Shown: positions 15,643 to 24,100, counted from the stretch's first letter. The stretch: 64,000 bases of DNA from a bacterium (GCA_021372615.1 JAJFUB010000114.1:18911-82910); one strand, 5' to 3'. Notes: generated by a model not told the origin, from the sequence alone. A program made the numbers and translations.

Positions 15643-17640
15643 TCAGGCGCCGGAAGCGGCGTCCTGTAAGACCAGAATGTCGGTATTGCCGAGCAGGAAG
15701 ACCGTGTCACCATCCATGAGCAGGCGTCGTCCGGCGGCGCGGGTAGAGAGCGTCGCGACCGGGTGGGCCGCCCGGGACGCCCGGCCCCACGTGAAGCGCC
15801 ACAACTCCACGCGCTTGCCGATCTGGATCACGAACCGGCCGGCGGTCGTCGTGGGGCAGATGGCGCCCCAGCCGGCGGGGACGGGCCAGGCCTCCGAGAG
15901 CGGCGCCAACGTCAGCGGCTCGCCGCCGATCTCCAGCAGGATGTCCGCGGCCGTGGCCGCGCCGAGGTTGAAGCTGCCCTGCAGGCGGCATAGCCACCGG
16001 CCGCGCCGCACCGGCCCGATGATCTGCACGGCCCGCGTGCCCGGCGGTGCCTCGAACTGGTCCAACACTCGCAGATCATCGGCCGCCAGCGCCGCCAGGA
16101 AGCACTTGTCACTCGTGGCCGGGCAGGACTGGCAGTCGGCGTCGAAGTGTGTCGCGGCCAGTAGGCGCTTCCCCGTCTTGTCATATGCGAGGCTGACGAT
16201 GCGCTGGTCGGGAATGGGATTGACGGCGGTGACGTTCTCGCCGGTGACGGTGTCGTAGCGCGTCACGGCCGAGCCCAGGTGGCCGTAGTGGGCGCTGCAG
16301 GCGTAGTACAGGCAACGGCCGTCATCGGCCGCGGCGAGGGGCCGCATCGAGCCGGGCGGGTTGGCAACGGTGCGCGGGTTCTCGGGGAAATGCGGGTGGA
16401 CCTGCGGGTCATACTCCACGAGGCGGCCGCCGCCATACTCGGCCATGTAGACCTTGCCGCCCAGGCGCCAGGTCTGCAGGATCTCGCCGCCGCCGGGGGC
16501 GGCACGGCCGCAATCATAGCCCCGCCCGGTCTTCAGGTTGATCTCATAGAACCGCTGGGTGATGAAGGGCGTGCCCAGCAGGCGGTCGCGGTCAATGAGC
16601 CGCAGGCAGTCAGTGTGCTGGACGGCCTCGGCCGGCAGCAGGCGGCTGACCTCCAGGCGGCCGGTCTGCAGGTCGTGGCGCGTGAACTCGCCATACATGC
16701 TGACGCTGACGAGCTTGCCGCCGGCGGTGAGGTTCACGTTCTGCAGGCCGCAGTTGGCGCACCGCGCCGTCTCCCGCACGTGGCCGGTCGCGAGGTCCCA
16801 CAGCCCGACGACCGCATCGCCCTCCGCATAGGCCACGCCGGCGAAGGCCTGGCCATGGCGGGCGAACCAGGTCATCTCGCGGTCCGGTCGGGGACCGCCC
16901 CGGGCGAAGCGCCGCCGCAGCGGGTCATACCAGCCCCGGCTGGGGAAGTACACGCGGCCCGCGTCGTCGCGCACCAGGGAGTAGTAGGACGCTGCAGACA
17001 TCTCGGCATGCAGGTCCACGGTGTCGCGCAGGCGCTCGGGGGCAATCGTGTCGGCCTGCGGGTCCCAATGCAGCAGCGAGGTGCCCGGGCATTCGGCCAG
17101 GACGGTGTAGGTGCCGTCGCCATTGGCGAAGTGGCCGTGCAGGCACCAGTCCGGCGCGACGTGCTCGTAGACGCGCGCCGTCTCCCGCCGCCGCGTGTCG
17201 AAGGAGACCGCTGTCGGCCCCGCACCCGCGTAGGTGTTGGCCACGGCAAGCAGCTTGCCGGTGGCGGGGTCGTAGGCCATACCGTGGAAGACGAGGCCGT
17301 AGGGAGCGCCGGTGGGGAAGCTCTCGTAGCGGCCGGTCTGCAGCTCCAGGCGCGTCACCTCGGTGAGACTGCCCCACAGCCAGAGCGTGTCGAGGTCCTC
17401 GGCAGCCACACTGTAGAAGCCCGGCTTGAGCGGGTCGGCGAACTGGTAGAGGCGGAAGGCGCCGGTCTCATCCACCAGCGCGCCGGTGCAGCCCGCCACG
17501 GAGTTCCAGGTGGTGATCCAGAAGCGCTCCGGCGCGCCGGGCTCCTGGCCCACAGGGAAGAGCAGGTTGTTGATGAACGGGTCGCGGCATGGCGGGATGG
17601 CGACCCGCCGCACACGGCGAGCGCCCGGGCGCGTGGGCAT
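15643..17640 (-). CDS. Large beta-propeller protein, cytoplasmic
   Basis: The product has 665 residues from the ATG at 17640, which has GGAGATGATC 8-17 bases upstream; an ATG at 17652 overlaps that site and is less likely. No signal peptide is visible. Repeated blades include LVDETGAFRLYQF, VVGLWDLATGHVRE, VSMYGEFTRHDLQTGR and GGRLVEYDPQVHPH. A Cys-rich turn (CQSCPATSDKCF) near residue 510 is unusual for a propeller. Its role is unknown, but it travels with a sugar-type SDR and a GH-like gene. Confidence 0.72.
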   Translation of the reverse strand: MPTRPGARRVRRVAIPPCRDPFINNLLFPVGQEPGAPERFWITTWNSVAGCTGALVDETGAFRLYQFADPLKPGFYSVAAEDLDTLWLWGSLTEVTRLELQTGRYESFPTGAPYGLVFHGMAYDPATGKLLAVANTYAGAGPTAVSFDTRRRETARVYEHVAPDWCLHGHFANGDGTYTVLAECPGTSLLHWDPQADTIAPERLRDTVDLHAEMSAASYYSLVRDDAGRVYFPSRGWYDPLRRRFARGGPRPDREMTWFARHGQAFAGVAYAEGDAVVGLWDLATGHVRETARCANCGLQNVNLTAGGKLVSVSMYGEFTRHDLQTGRLEVSRLLPAEAVQHTDCLRLIDRDRLLGTPFITQRFYEINLKTGRGYDCGRAAPGGGEILQTWRLGGKVYMAEYGGGRLVEYDPQVHPHFPENPRTVANPPGSMRPLAAADDGRCLYYACSAHYGHLGSAVTRYDTVTGENVTAVNPIPDQRIVSLAYDKTGKRLLAATHFDADCQSCPATSDKCFLAALAADDLRVLDQFEAPPGTRAVQIIGPVRRGRWLCRLQGSFNLGAATAADILLEIGGEPLTLAPLSEAWPVPAGWGAICPTTTAGRFVIQIGKRVELWRFTWGRASRAAHPVATLSTRAAGRRLLMDGDTVFLLGNTDILVLQDAASGA

Positions 17641-17673
17641 GGCAGCGATCATCTCCGGAAGCGGGCGGCCCGC

Positions 17674-18447
17674 CTACCAGGGCGGCAGGGGCAGCGTCCC
17701 GCCGTCGAGCACGAGAATCGTGCCGTCAATGTAGCTGGCCTCGTCGCTCATCAGGAAGGCGGCGGCGTTGGCGATGTCCAGCGGCTGGCCGAGGCGGCGC
17801 ACCGGGATCTTCTGGGCGACTTCGGCGTAGATCTCTTCCTTGGACTGCTCCCACCCCGCGCATGTGGCCGCCAGCATCGGCGTGTCAATCGTCCCGGGCG
17901 AAACACCCACGACACGCACCTTCCCCGCGTGGTCGTTGCACATGCAGCGGATCATGGCTTCCAGCGCGGCCTTCGAGGCGCAGTACATGGCGTGCTGGGG
18001 GAAGCCGATCTGCGAGGCGACCGAGGTGGTAATGACGATGACGCCAGGCTTGTCCTGCTGCTCCATGGCGGCCACGACGTGCTTGGCCAGCAGGAAGTTG
18101 CCCTTGACGTTCACGCCGAAGACGAAGTCGTAGTCCGCCTCGGTGAAGTCGGTCACTTTGCCCTGCCGCCAGACGCCAGCGTTGGAGTGGCAGCAGTCAA
18201 TCCGCCCGTGCAGGTCGAGCGCCTTCTGCACCAGCGCCTTGACGCTGTCTTCGCAGGTGACGTCGCAGTACACGAAGTCGGCGACATAGCCCTGGCCCTT
18301 CAGTTCGGCCTCGAGCGCCTGGCCCTCGGCCTCCTGGACGGAGGCGAAGACGACCCTGGCGCCCAGCTCGGCATAGCGACGGCTGCAGCCCTCGCCAATG
18401 CCGGAGGTGCCGCCAGTCAGCAGGATGACCTTGTCCTTGATGTTCAT
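17674..18447 (-). CDS. Short-chain dehydrogenase/reductase (SDR)
   Basis: The 257-residue product is a complete classical SDR. The Rossmann motif TGGTSGIG is at residues 11-18, NAG at 89-91, and the catalytic Ser142, Tyr155 and Lys159 in TSVAS...YCASK. The motif SPGTIDTPM follows, and the C-terminus ends DGGTLPLPPW. It should oxidise or reduce an alcohol/ketone with NAD(P). The acidic residue expected after strand 2 is not clear, so cofactor choice is open. It lies 37 bases downstream of the HigA-like gene and 33 upstream of the propeller gene, so the toxin-antitoxin promoter could read into it. Confidence 0.9.
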   Translation of the reverse strand: MNIKDKVILLTGGTSGIGEGCSRRYAELGARVVFASVQEAEGQALEAELKGQGYVADFVYCDVTCEDSVKALVQKALDLHGRIDCCHSNAGVWRQGKVTDFTEADYDFVFGVNVKGNFLLAKHVVAAMEQQDKPGVIVITTSVASQIGFPQHAMYCASKAALEAMIRCMCNDHAGKVRVVGVSPGTIDTPMLAATCAGWEQSKEEIYAEVAQKIPVRRLGQPLDIANAAAFLMSDEASYIDGTILVLDGGTLPLPPW

Positions 18448-18484
18448 CGGGTTCACCAACTCTCTTGCAGTGCTGTACGAGCGG

Positions 18485-19609
18485 TCACCGACCGCGATAG
18501 CCGGCGTCCCCGGACGCCTCCGGGGGCCCCCAAGTGAACTTGGGGCGCAACGCGTTGTGGTGCGACGGAGGCAAGTCGCCATCGTGCTGCAGGCGTCCCA
18601 CAACGATGCCGGGCCCCACCCCGGCCTCCGTGGCGAAGTGGAGCACGCTCTGGCGGCTGAGGCGGTAGGGACGCTGGCGGAACTGCCGGAGGGCGTCGGA
18701 CCGAATGAGCGTCTCTTGCGCGAAGAGATCGGCCTCCTGTTCCTCGGGAGCCTCGGCGGGGTCGTCGAAGCTGATGTAGACCTTCTTCTTGCTGTGTCGC
18801 AGTAGCAGGTGGCCGATCTCGTGGAAGAGCGTGAACCAGAGCACATCCAGATACGCCCCGCGGAGGCTCAGCTCGATCACCGCCTTGTCGGGCCGGATCC
18901 ACTGCGTCGCCCCGTGTGCGTAGGTGTGCGACAGGTGCGGCACGAGACACAGGGCCACCCCACAGCCGGCCAGGAGGTCGCGCAGCGTATGCTGGAAGGA
19001 GGCGTCGGCGCTGCACGTCAGTTGCCGCAGCAGCGGCAGGGCGGCCTTGAGCGCCTGCTCGTCGTAGGCGGCGGTGGACACCTCGGCCGCCGTCAACTCG
19101 CCCATGCGCAGCCAGGCGGCGAGGGCATACGGCGAGGGCTGCCTGTGAGCCGCGACGCGCAGGTTCGCGGTCAACGGGTACTGCCGCAGCAACGACTCAA
19201 AGGAGGCCACGCCCATGAAGCTGAGCAACTGCTCGGCTCGCCGACCTACCTGGGTGGCGGCCGCGACATAGCCGTATCTGACCAGCTCGGCATACGGGAA
19301 CTGCCGCACGATCTCGGCGGCCTGCGACAGCTCATCCGCCTCGGCGGCTCGCTGCCGGAGTTCCTGGTAGGTGCTCTCCATGCCCACCCAGAACGAGGCG
19401 CTGAGCTGCAGCACCCGCTCCAGAGCCAGGGCCGTGTCGAAAGTCACCGACGACACGCCGCGGATGATCCGGCTGATGTGGTCCTTAGAGAGCCCGGTGC
19501 GGCGCGCCAGCTCCGCCTGCGTCATTCCGCGCTCCTCCAGCAGTTCGGCCAGCACCTCGCCGGGGGGCACCGGCGTCTGTGGCGTGTACCGCAGGCCTGC
19601 CTCAACCAT
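18485..19609 (-). CDS. higA: HigA-like antitoxin: XRE helix-turn-helix plus ImmA/IrrE metallopeptidase
   Basis: The start is the ATG at 19609, behind a perfect GGAGGTGATT; a TTG at 19618 is too close to that site. The 374-residue product has an XRE DNA-binding domain at residues about 17-70 (MTQAELARRTGLSKDHISRI). A long helical linker follows, then an ImmA/IrrE-type zinc peptidase domain with HExxH at 263-267 (LFHEIGHLLL). Its reading frame overlaps the end of the HigB-like gene by 8 bases, so translation is coupled. It should repress its own operon and neutralise the toxin. The last 25 codons run through two palindromes (18503-18545), suggesting an altered C-terminus. Confidence 0.85.
   Translation of the reverse strand: MVEAGLRYTPQTPVPPGEVLAELLEERGMTQAELARRTGLSKDHISRIIRGVSSVTFDTALALERVLQLSASFWVGMESTYQELRQRAAEADELSQAAEIVRQFPYAELVRYGYVAAATQVGRRAEQLLSFMGVASFESLLRQYPLTANLRVAAHRQPSPYALAAWLRMGELTAAEVSTAAYDEQALKAALPLLRQLTCSADASFQHTLRDLLAGCGVALCLVPHLSHTYAHGATQWIRPDKAVIELSLRGAYLDVLWFTLFHEIGHLLLRHSKKKVYISFDDPAEAPEEQEADLFAQETLIRSDALRQFRQRPYRLSRQSVLHFATEAGVGPGIVVGRLQHDGDLPPSHHNALRPKFTWGPPEASGDAGYRGR
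18503..18545. repeat. Two adjacent palindromes in the 3' end of the HigA-like gene
   Basis: GGCGTCCCCGGACGCC at 18503-18518 and CCCCAAGTGAACTTGGGG at 18528-18545 are both perfect. They lie inside the coding sequence and code for the C-terminal tail (PKFTWGPPEASGDAGYRGR). Confidence 0.6.
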
Positions 19610-19937
19610 GGTAGTCAATCACCTCCAGCACCACGACAACAGTCACCCGATCCGTGTCCACGGCGCCGTCGCCGCGGACAGGTAGCGGATCGTTGGCCGG
19701 GGCGAATACCAAGCGGAGCCCCCCTCTGAGGTCCAGAGCGTACTGGCCTTGTCGGTCGGCCTTGAGGGGATGACAGCGCCCCGGGGCATGGAACACCTGC
19801 GCCAGGTTCTCAGCGTGCGCCAGCGTCTGCAGTCTCACCTCAACCTTGCGCGCCGCGTCCGCTCCGTACCTGCGCCCGCACTCCCGTGGGTCGCTGAGCA
19901 GCCGCTGGAGGCGCTTGTCACGAAAGTAGACCTCCAT
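19602..19937 (-). CDS. higB: HigB-like toxin (RelE/ParE superfamily)
   Basis: The 111-residue product starts at an ATG with AGGTGGGG just upstream. It shows the HigB pattern: EVYFRDKRLQRLLSDPRECG at the N-terminus, then LGV-type spacing around ARKVEVRLQTLAHAEN, the strand YALDLRGGLRLVFAP, and a C-terminal strand VTVVVVLEVIDYHG. HigB toxins cleave mRNA on the ribosome. The gene precedes the antitoxin, the usual higBA order, and overlaps it by 8 bases. The expected promoter and operator lie immediately upstream. Confidence 0.83.
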   Translation of the reverse strand: MEVYFRDKRLQRLLSDPRECGRRYGADAARKVEVRLQTLAHAENLAQVFHAPGRCHPLKADRQGQYALDLRGGLRLVFAPANDPLPVRGDGAVDTDRVTVVVVLEVIDYHG

Positions 19938-19957
19938 GCCCCACCTGGATACATCAT

Positions 19958-19982
19958 ATTATAGTAGACCAAATACGTCTAC
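19958..19982 (-). promoter_or_regulatory. higBA promoter -10 and palindromic operator
   Basis: Read on the minus strand, a perfect TATAAT (complement of 19958-19963) lies 20 bases before the HigB start codon. Directly upstream is the inverted repeat GTAGAC-N7-GTCTAC (19964-19982), inside the -35/-10 spacer. This is the position expected for an operator bound by the antitoxin's helix-turn-helix. The stretch is the most A+T-rich part of the neighbourhood. No good -35 hexamer is visible. Confidence 0.6.
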
Positions 19983-20002
19983 AGAAAGTTCCACATCGTC
20001 CC

Positions 20003-20042
20003 GGCGTGGGCGGGGACGCCCGCGCCACCCGGGGCCCGGGTG
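20003..20042 (-). terminator. Two back-to-back hairpins after the VOC-like gene
   Basis: GGCGTGGGCG pairs with CGCCCGCGCC at 20003-20026 (one wobble), and CACCCGGG pairs with CCCGGGTG at 20026-20042. They start 4 bases past the stop codon at 20046 and separate that gene from the toxin-antitoxin promoter. Confidence 0.5.
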
Positions 20043-20045
20043 CGC

Positions 20046-20381
20046 CTACACGCCCCAGTCCATGCCCGGTGCGAACTCCATGAACTCCATGACCGCCCCG
20101 TCCTTGTTCACGAACACGACCCGCAGGCCCGGCATGGCCTCGAACGGCCCCAGCAGGACCTCACAGCCGGCGATCTCGTCGTCCATGCAGTCGCACGCGA
20201 AGGCGATATGCGGCATCGTCCGCACGGCGTTCGCGACCGGCGTATCGGGCTCATAGCGCAGGAACTCGATCCGCTGCGGGTGCTTCATGGGGTCGGTGAC
20301 GGACACCTTGGTGGCCGGAACGTAGGTCTCGCCGGGCTGCTTCTCCTCGGTCGGCAGACCGAAATGGTGGAACTTGCGCAT
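20046..20381 (-). CDS. VOC-superfamily (glyoxalase-like) small protein
   Basis: GAGGAG precedes the ATG by 6 bases. The 111-residue protein opens MRKFHHFGLPTEEKQPGETY and ends with AMPGLRVVFVNKDGAVMEFM, the beta-alpha-beta-beta-beta arrangement with the metal-ligand-like E near the C-terminus seen in VOC proteins. The central IAFACDCMDDEIAG fits the second half. Such proteins bind metals and act as isomerases, lyases or resistance proteins; the substrate is unknown. It is monocistronic. Confidence 0.72.
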   Translation of the reverse strand: MRKFHHFGLPTEEKQPGETYVPATKVSVTDPMKHPQRIEFLRYEPDTPVANAVRTMPHIAFACDCMDDEIAGCEVLLGPFEAMPGLRVVFVNKDGAVMEFMEFAPGMDWGV

Positions 20382-20587
20382 GACGTTCTCCTCGGTGTGA
20401 CGTGCAGGTGTGAATGGCGGCAGTGACTTCTCGCCGGCAGCGGCGGGCACCTGCCGGCCGGGGTTGAGCCGGGGGGGCGGCAGGAGGTTGCGGAACACTT
20501 GAGCGTAATCCGGAATGCGGCGAGCCCGGGGCGGGTAAACCAGCGGTGTGGGCATCGTCCGGGCAATCCGCCCACGGAGATGACGAC

Positions 20588-20761
20588 GTGACGCTCCTTG
20601 CCGGTATCGCGTTGGGAATTGCCATCATACTCGCCGTGTGCAGTCTCGCCGCCCTGTGCGCGGCCGGCCGTGCTGACAGGGCCCTGGAGCGCTCCCGGGC
20701 CGCCAGGTCGGCGGTCCACCGGCTCGGTCAGTATGCCGCGACTTCCAGGAAGGCCTCGTAG
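20588..20761 (+). CDS. Small single-pass membrane protein
   Basis: A GTG start with GGAGATGAC upstream opens 57 codons: MTLLAGIALGIAIILAVCSL, then ALCAAGRADRALERSRAARSA and a short tail. One hydrophobic helix followed by a basic helical stretch is the shape of a real small membrane protein. Its last 34 bases overlap the 3' end of the minus-strand URO-D gene, which is a mild argument against it. No function can be given. Confidence 0.45.
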   Translation: MTLLAGIALGIAIILAVCSLAALCAAGRADRALERSRAARSAVHRLGQYAATSRKAS

Positions 20762-21720
20762 GCCCACTGCTGCTCGTCCTCGGTGATGCCCAGGGCGCGC
20801 CAGTCGCCGTAGTCCTTGCACACAAAGCCCCCGCCCTGGCCCCCCAGTGCGTATCGCATCCGCCTGGCGTAGTCCTGGATGGTCTGCTTGTCGCGGGTCT
20901 GGAGGACCTTCTGGATGTCCACCGGGCACCAGAAGGTGACTCTGCCGGCGAAGTGGTCGGCCAGGCGCTGGAGGGGGTAGTTCTCCTGCTGGTCGAACTG
21001 CAGCACGTCCACGCCCACGGCGATCAGGTCGGGGATGATCTCCCACAGGTAGCCGCAGGAGTGCATCCAGACGGTCAGGCCGCGCTCATGGGCCCGACCC
21101 ACGACGCGCTCGAAGCTCGGCAGGAACAGCTCGCGCCACATCGCCGGCGACACCAGCAGCCGCTCCTGGGTGCCCCAGTCCTCGCAGGTGAAGAGGCCAT
21201 CGGCGCCGGCGTCCGCGTAGATGTCAATGATGCGCTCGACCAGGCCCACAACCATGTCGTTGAGGCGCCGCACCTGGTCGGGCTCGGCAGCGCAGTCCAG
21301 CAGGAACTGCTCGAAGCCCCGCATGTAGCGCGTGACGTTGAAGGCGAAGCCGGGGAAGGTGCCCAGGTGATACCGATCGGGGTCGGCGGCCCAGTTGGCC
21401 TTGACCGTTTCGTAGCGCGCCGGGTCGGCCAGCGTCGGGGGCGTGTAGCTGTCCAGGTCATCCCACGACTGGATGACGCCACGGATGACCTCGCCGCTGT
21501 GCCGCTCATCCACCTTGGCCCAGACATTGCCCCACTCGTCGCGGGAGCACTGGTAGCGGCCCTCGGCCCACTGCTCCTTGACGAAGTTGGGGTCTGCGGC
21601 GGCGCCGCCGCCGTGGAAGTCGTTCAGGCGCGCCTGGCCCTGGTAGCCGGAGAAGGCGAAGCCAATGCGTTCGGGGCTGTCGAAGGCGACCACGCGGCGG
21701 ATGATCTCGCGGCTGTTCAT
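20728..21720 (-). CDS. Uroporphyrinogen decarboxylase (URO-D) family protein
   Basis: The ATG has GGGAGGGC upstream. The 330-residue product is a TIM barrel of the URO-D/MtaA superfamily: N-terminal REIIRRVVAFDSPERIGFAF, central GADGLFTCEDWGTQERLLVSP and the hallmark VWMHSCGYLWEIIPDLIAVGVDVLQFDQQENY. The HxCG motif is typical of the cobalamin methyltransferase side of the family, which binds zinc, rather than of haem-pathway HemE. It may transfer methyl groups or act in an uncharacterised catabolic step. It is the last gene of a three-gene operon (GNAT, phosphonatase-like, URO-D). Confidence 0.82.
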   Translation of the reverse strand: MNSREIIRRVVAFDSPERIGFAFSGYQGQARLNDFHGGGAAADPNFVKEQWAEGRYQCSRDEWGNVWAKVDERHSGEVIRGVIQSWDDLDSYTPPTLADPARYETVKANWAADPDRYHLGTFPGFAFNVTRYMRGFEQFLLDCAAEPDQVRRLNDMVVGLVERIIDIYADAGADGLFTCEDWGTQERLLVSPAMWRELFLPSFERVVGRAHERGLTVWMHSCGYLWEIIPDLIAVGVDVLQFDQQENYPLQRLADHFAGRVTFWCPVDIQKVLQTRDKQTIQDYARRMRYALGGQGGGFVCKDYGDWRALGITEDEQQWAYEAFLEVAAY

Positions 21721-21747
21721 GGAGCCCTCCCGGCTCGGCCTGTGACG

Positions 21748-22434
21748 TTACAGGCGGTATTCCCTCTCGATGAGGTCCGGTATGTCGGCGACGCTGGGCA
21801 GCAGGTGGGTATGGCGCACGCGGCCCAGCGTCTCGGCGGTGCCGGTGCCGGTGAGTACGCCGACCACCGCGCCGCAGCCGGCGTTCGTGCCGGCCTGCAG
21901 GTCGCGCGGGGTGTCGCCCACAGCCATGGCCGCCGCCGCCGTGGGGACGCCGGTCGCTTGCATCGCGGCGTAGATCATCCATGGGGCCGGCCGGGCCTCG
22001 GGCACGTCGTCGCTGCAGATGGCCGCATCCACCAGGTCACGCGTCCAGCCGAGCAGCTCGCGCACCAGCAGCAGCGTCGGACGACTGAAGCCGGTGGTCA
22101 GGGCGACTTTGAGGCCCTGCGCGCGCAGCCAGGCGAAGGTGTCGGCCGTGCCCGGCACGGCCTGGGCCGTGCGGCGCAACTGTGCTCCCAGCTCATCCTC
22201 GAACTCGGCCATCAACCGGTCCGTCGCCGGCAAGCCCGGCGCGCCGTGGCGGGCGACCATGGTGTCGAAGATCAGGCGCTTGGACGAGCCGCGGAAGGGC
22301 ACCAGCTCCGCCTCCGGCACCGGCATCCGGTGGGCCTCGAAGACGGCCATGAAGACGCGGTCCACCAGGTTGTCGTCCACCAGCGTGGTGCCGGCGATGT
22401 CGAAGGTGGCCAGTTGTAGTGTGTAGCGGCTCAA
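21748..22434 (-). CDS. Phosphonatase-like HAD hydrolase
   Basis: It starts at TTG, 5 bases after the stop of the acetyltransferase gene, with GGGAGTG upstream. The 228 residues carry the HAD nucleophile motif FDIAGTT with Asp12, where Ala replaces the usual second Asp as in phosphonatases. Lys52 in FRGSSKRLI lies near the position of the Schiff-base lysine of phosphonoacetaldehyde hydrolase. Motif II (LTTGFSR) and motif IV (MAVGDTPRDLQAG) are present. It could hydrolyse a phosphonate or a sugar phosphate; no phosphonate transporter or PhnW is nearby, so the substrate is open. Confidence 0.8.
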   Translation of the reverse strand: MSRYTLQLATFDIAGTTLVDDNLVDRVFMAVFEAHRMPVPEAELVPFRGSSKRLIFDTMVARHGAPGLPATDRLMAEFEDELGAQLRRTAQAVPGTADTFAWLRAQGLKVALTTGFSRPTLLLVRELLGWTRDLVDAAICSDDVPEARPAPWMIYAAMQATGVPTAAAAMAVGDTPRDLQAGTNAGCGAVVGVLTGTGTAETLGRVRHTHLLPSVADIPDLIEREYRL

Positions 22435-22439
22435 GAGGG

Positions 22440-23405
22440 TTACACTCCCACGACGGATTCGACCATGACGTACCAGGGCGTGGGCGGCCGAGACAACAGG
22501 TCCCGTGCCCGGTCGGTGAAGGGCAGGACCATCGCCACTTCGCCCACGGCGCTGGTGAAACCGGCCTGCTGCAGGGCCTCGTGCTCCGGGGCGCGCACAT
22601 CGTGCAGGGCCATCAGGCGCTCCTGTGAGGCGGCGGCCAGGAGATCACGCAGGCAGGCTGCGCCATCGTAGACGGCGTCCGAGATGACGGTCACCTGCGT
22701 CTGGCGGCCGTCCAGCAGCACTGAGACCCCCGCCAGCGCCGCCGTGCCCACGGTCCGGCCGGCACGCTCGGCCACGATTACCTGCACGGGCAGGGCGGCC
22801 GGCCGGTCCACCCGGTGCCAGCGCCACAGGTCGCCATCCAGGCGGGCGAAGCCCTCGTAGGCGGCATACTTGTCGTTGACGAGGGTGCGGACGGTGGCTG
22901 CCTCGTCGGCAGCCATCGGTCGGACGTCGCAGTCTCCTGCCGGTGCCGGGCGTGAGCCGGTCAGCATGGCGGCCTGGGCCCGAGTGATGTAGCCCAGCCG
23001 CGTGTAGAAGTGGTAGGGATGGTTGGCGGGGTTGGTGTACAGGACGCCGGCCTCGACGCTCTGCCGGCGCATCAGGTCATGCGCCATGTCCATGAGCTGA
23101 TGGGCCAGACCGTGCCGCCGGTGGTCGGGATGGGTCGCGACCGTGTCCACGATGCCGCAGGGGATGAACTCGCCGCCCAGGCTCAACTCCTGCACGGCCA
23201 CCAGGACGTTGGCGACCATCTCATCCCCGTCCAACGCCGCCACGCACAATCCCGGGGTACTGCCCGGCCGCCGGGCGTACCAGCGCGTGAACTCGGCATC
23301 CACGGCCGGCGCGCCCTCGTATTCGGCGAAGGCGAGGTTCGACAGCGCCGTCAGCTGCTCGGCCAGACGAGGCGTCTGCTCGTGGGTAACCAGGCGGTAG
23401 GGCAT
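22440..23405 (-). CDS. GNAT-family N-acetyltransferase, tandem-domain (Eis-like)
   Basis: GGAGGTCGCC precedes the ATG. The 321-residue protein has an N-terminal GNAT domain: strand GIVDTVATHPDHRRHGLAHQL with the acetyl-CoA pyrophosphate loop HRRHGLA, then YHFYTRLGYITRA. The second half (VRPMAADEAATVRTLVNDKYAAYEG ...) resembles the second domain of Eis-type two-domain acetyltransferases. It probably acetylates an amine of a small molecule. It is the first gene of the operon continuing to 20728; the region upstream is the divergent gap to 23561. Confidence 0.8.
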   Translation of the reverse strand: MPYRLVTHEQTPRLAEQLTALSNLAFAEYEGAPAVDAEFTRWYARRPGSTPGLCVAALDGDEMVANVLVAVQELSLGGEFIPCGIVDTVATHPDHRRHGLAHQLMDMAHDLMRRQSVEAGVLYTNPANHPYHFYTRLGYITRAQAAMLTGSRPAPAGDCDVRPMAADEAATVRTLVNDKYAAYEGFARLDGDLWRWHRVDRPAALPVQVIVAERAGRTVGTAALAGVSVLLDGRQTQVTVISDAVYDGAACLRDLLAAASQERLMALHDVRAPEHEALQQAGFTSAVGEVAMVLPFTDRARDLLSRPPTPWYVMVESVVGV

Positions 23406-23560
23406 GGCGACCTCCGGGCGGGGGAATTCGCCCGGACAGCCACCATCTCCTGCCGCGGCCGGCAGGATGGTCGGCCTGGCGCGGCGAACCTCTCATCGTG
23501 CTGATAGCGCCAACTGCAGGGACGGCGCGATAGCCTGTCTCTGGCGAGGAGGTATGTCTG

Positions 23561-24043
23561 TTGCGACGCGATAGATGTGTTTGGGTGGCAATGGCCGTCT
23601 TGGTGCTATGGTTGGTTGTGGGCGCTTCCGTCGCGATGGCGCAGACCGCGGCGGACCCCAACGATGGCGACACGCCGGCGCGCATCCTGGGCACGCCCCC
23701 GGAAGCCACGCCGATGGTGCTGGTCTCGCGCACCCACGCGCTGGGGGCCGGGCAGGCCAACGTCACCGTGACTGAGCGGCTCGGCGGGGTCAGACTGATG
23801 GTGAAGATCACCGACGCGGCGCGCCAGCCCGACCCGCTAGCGTCGGTGGGGGTCTACGGCACCGGGTTCTTCGGCAGCCGCTGCCTGCGATTGGCGCCGG
23901 TCAGCCCCGGCGTCTATGCCTGCATGGCGAACCTGGCGGACGTGGACGAGTTGGCCGTGCGCGTGACGCGCCCGGGCCTCTCTCGCGTGTACTATGTGGG
24001 TCTCCCCGGCACGCGCCTCGGCTGGCGCTGCGAAGAGCGCTGA
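23561..24043 (+). CDS. Secreted protein, paralogue of the Cys/Met-rich protein downstream
   Basis: The frame starts at TTG at 23561, 8 bases after GAGGAGG. An ATG at 23554 is out of frame. A signal peptide (about 1-28, AMAVLVLWLVVGASVAMAQ) is followed by a Pro/Thr/Asp-rich linker. Residues about 57-150 form a beta-rich domain shared with the next gene: both have ALxxGQ, then an ASV strand, a GxG turn, and near the end D/N-E-(L/I)-AVRVT followed by (V/L)-Y-(V/F)-G-(L/V)-P. This paralogue lacks the CGM repeats and the Cys-rich tail. Function is unknown. Confidence 0.72.
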   Translation: MRRDRCVWVAMAVLVLWLVVGASVAMAQTAADPNDGDTPARILGTPPEATPMVLVSRTHALGAGQANVTVTERLGGVRLMVKITDAARQPDPLASVGVYGTGFFGSRCLRLAPVSPGVYACMANLADVDELAVRVTRPGLSRVYYVGLPGTRLGWRCEER

Positions 24044-24100
24044 CGGGCACGGCCAGCCCGCTCACACACCGGGAACCTTCCGCGCCCCGCCTGCCGTTTA

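Noticed and set aside
16279..18537. 752-codon plus-strand frame
   Set aside because: It is antisense to the propeller and SDR genes, and the SDR has complete catalytic motifs.
20728..21720. HemE, the haem-pathway uroporphyrinogen decarboxylase
   Set aside because: The HSCG motif and lack of neighbouring haem genes point to the methyltransferase-like branch.
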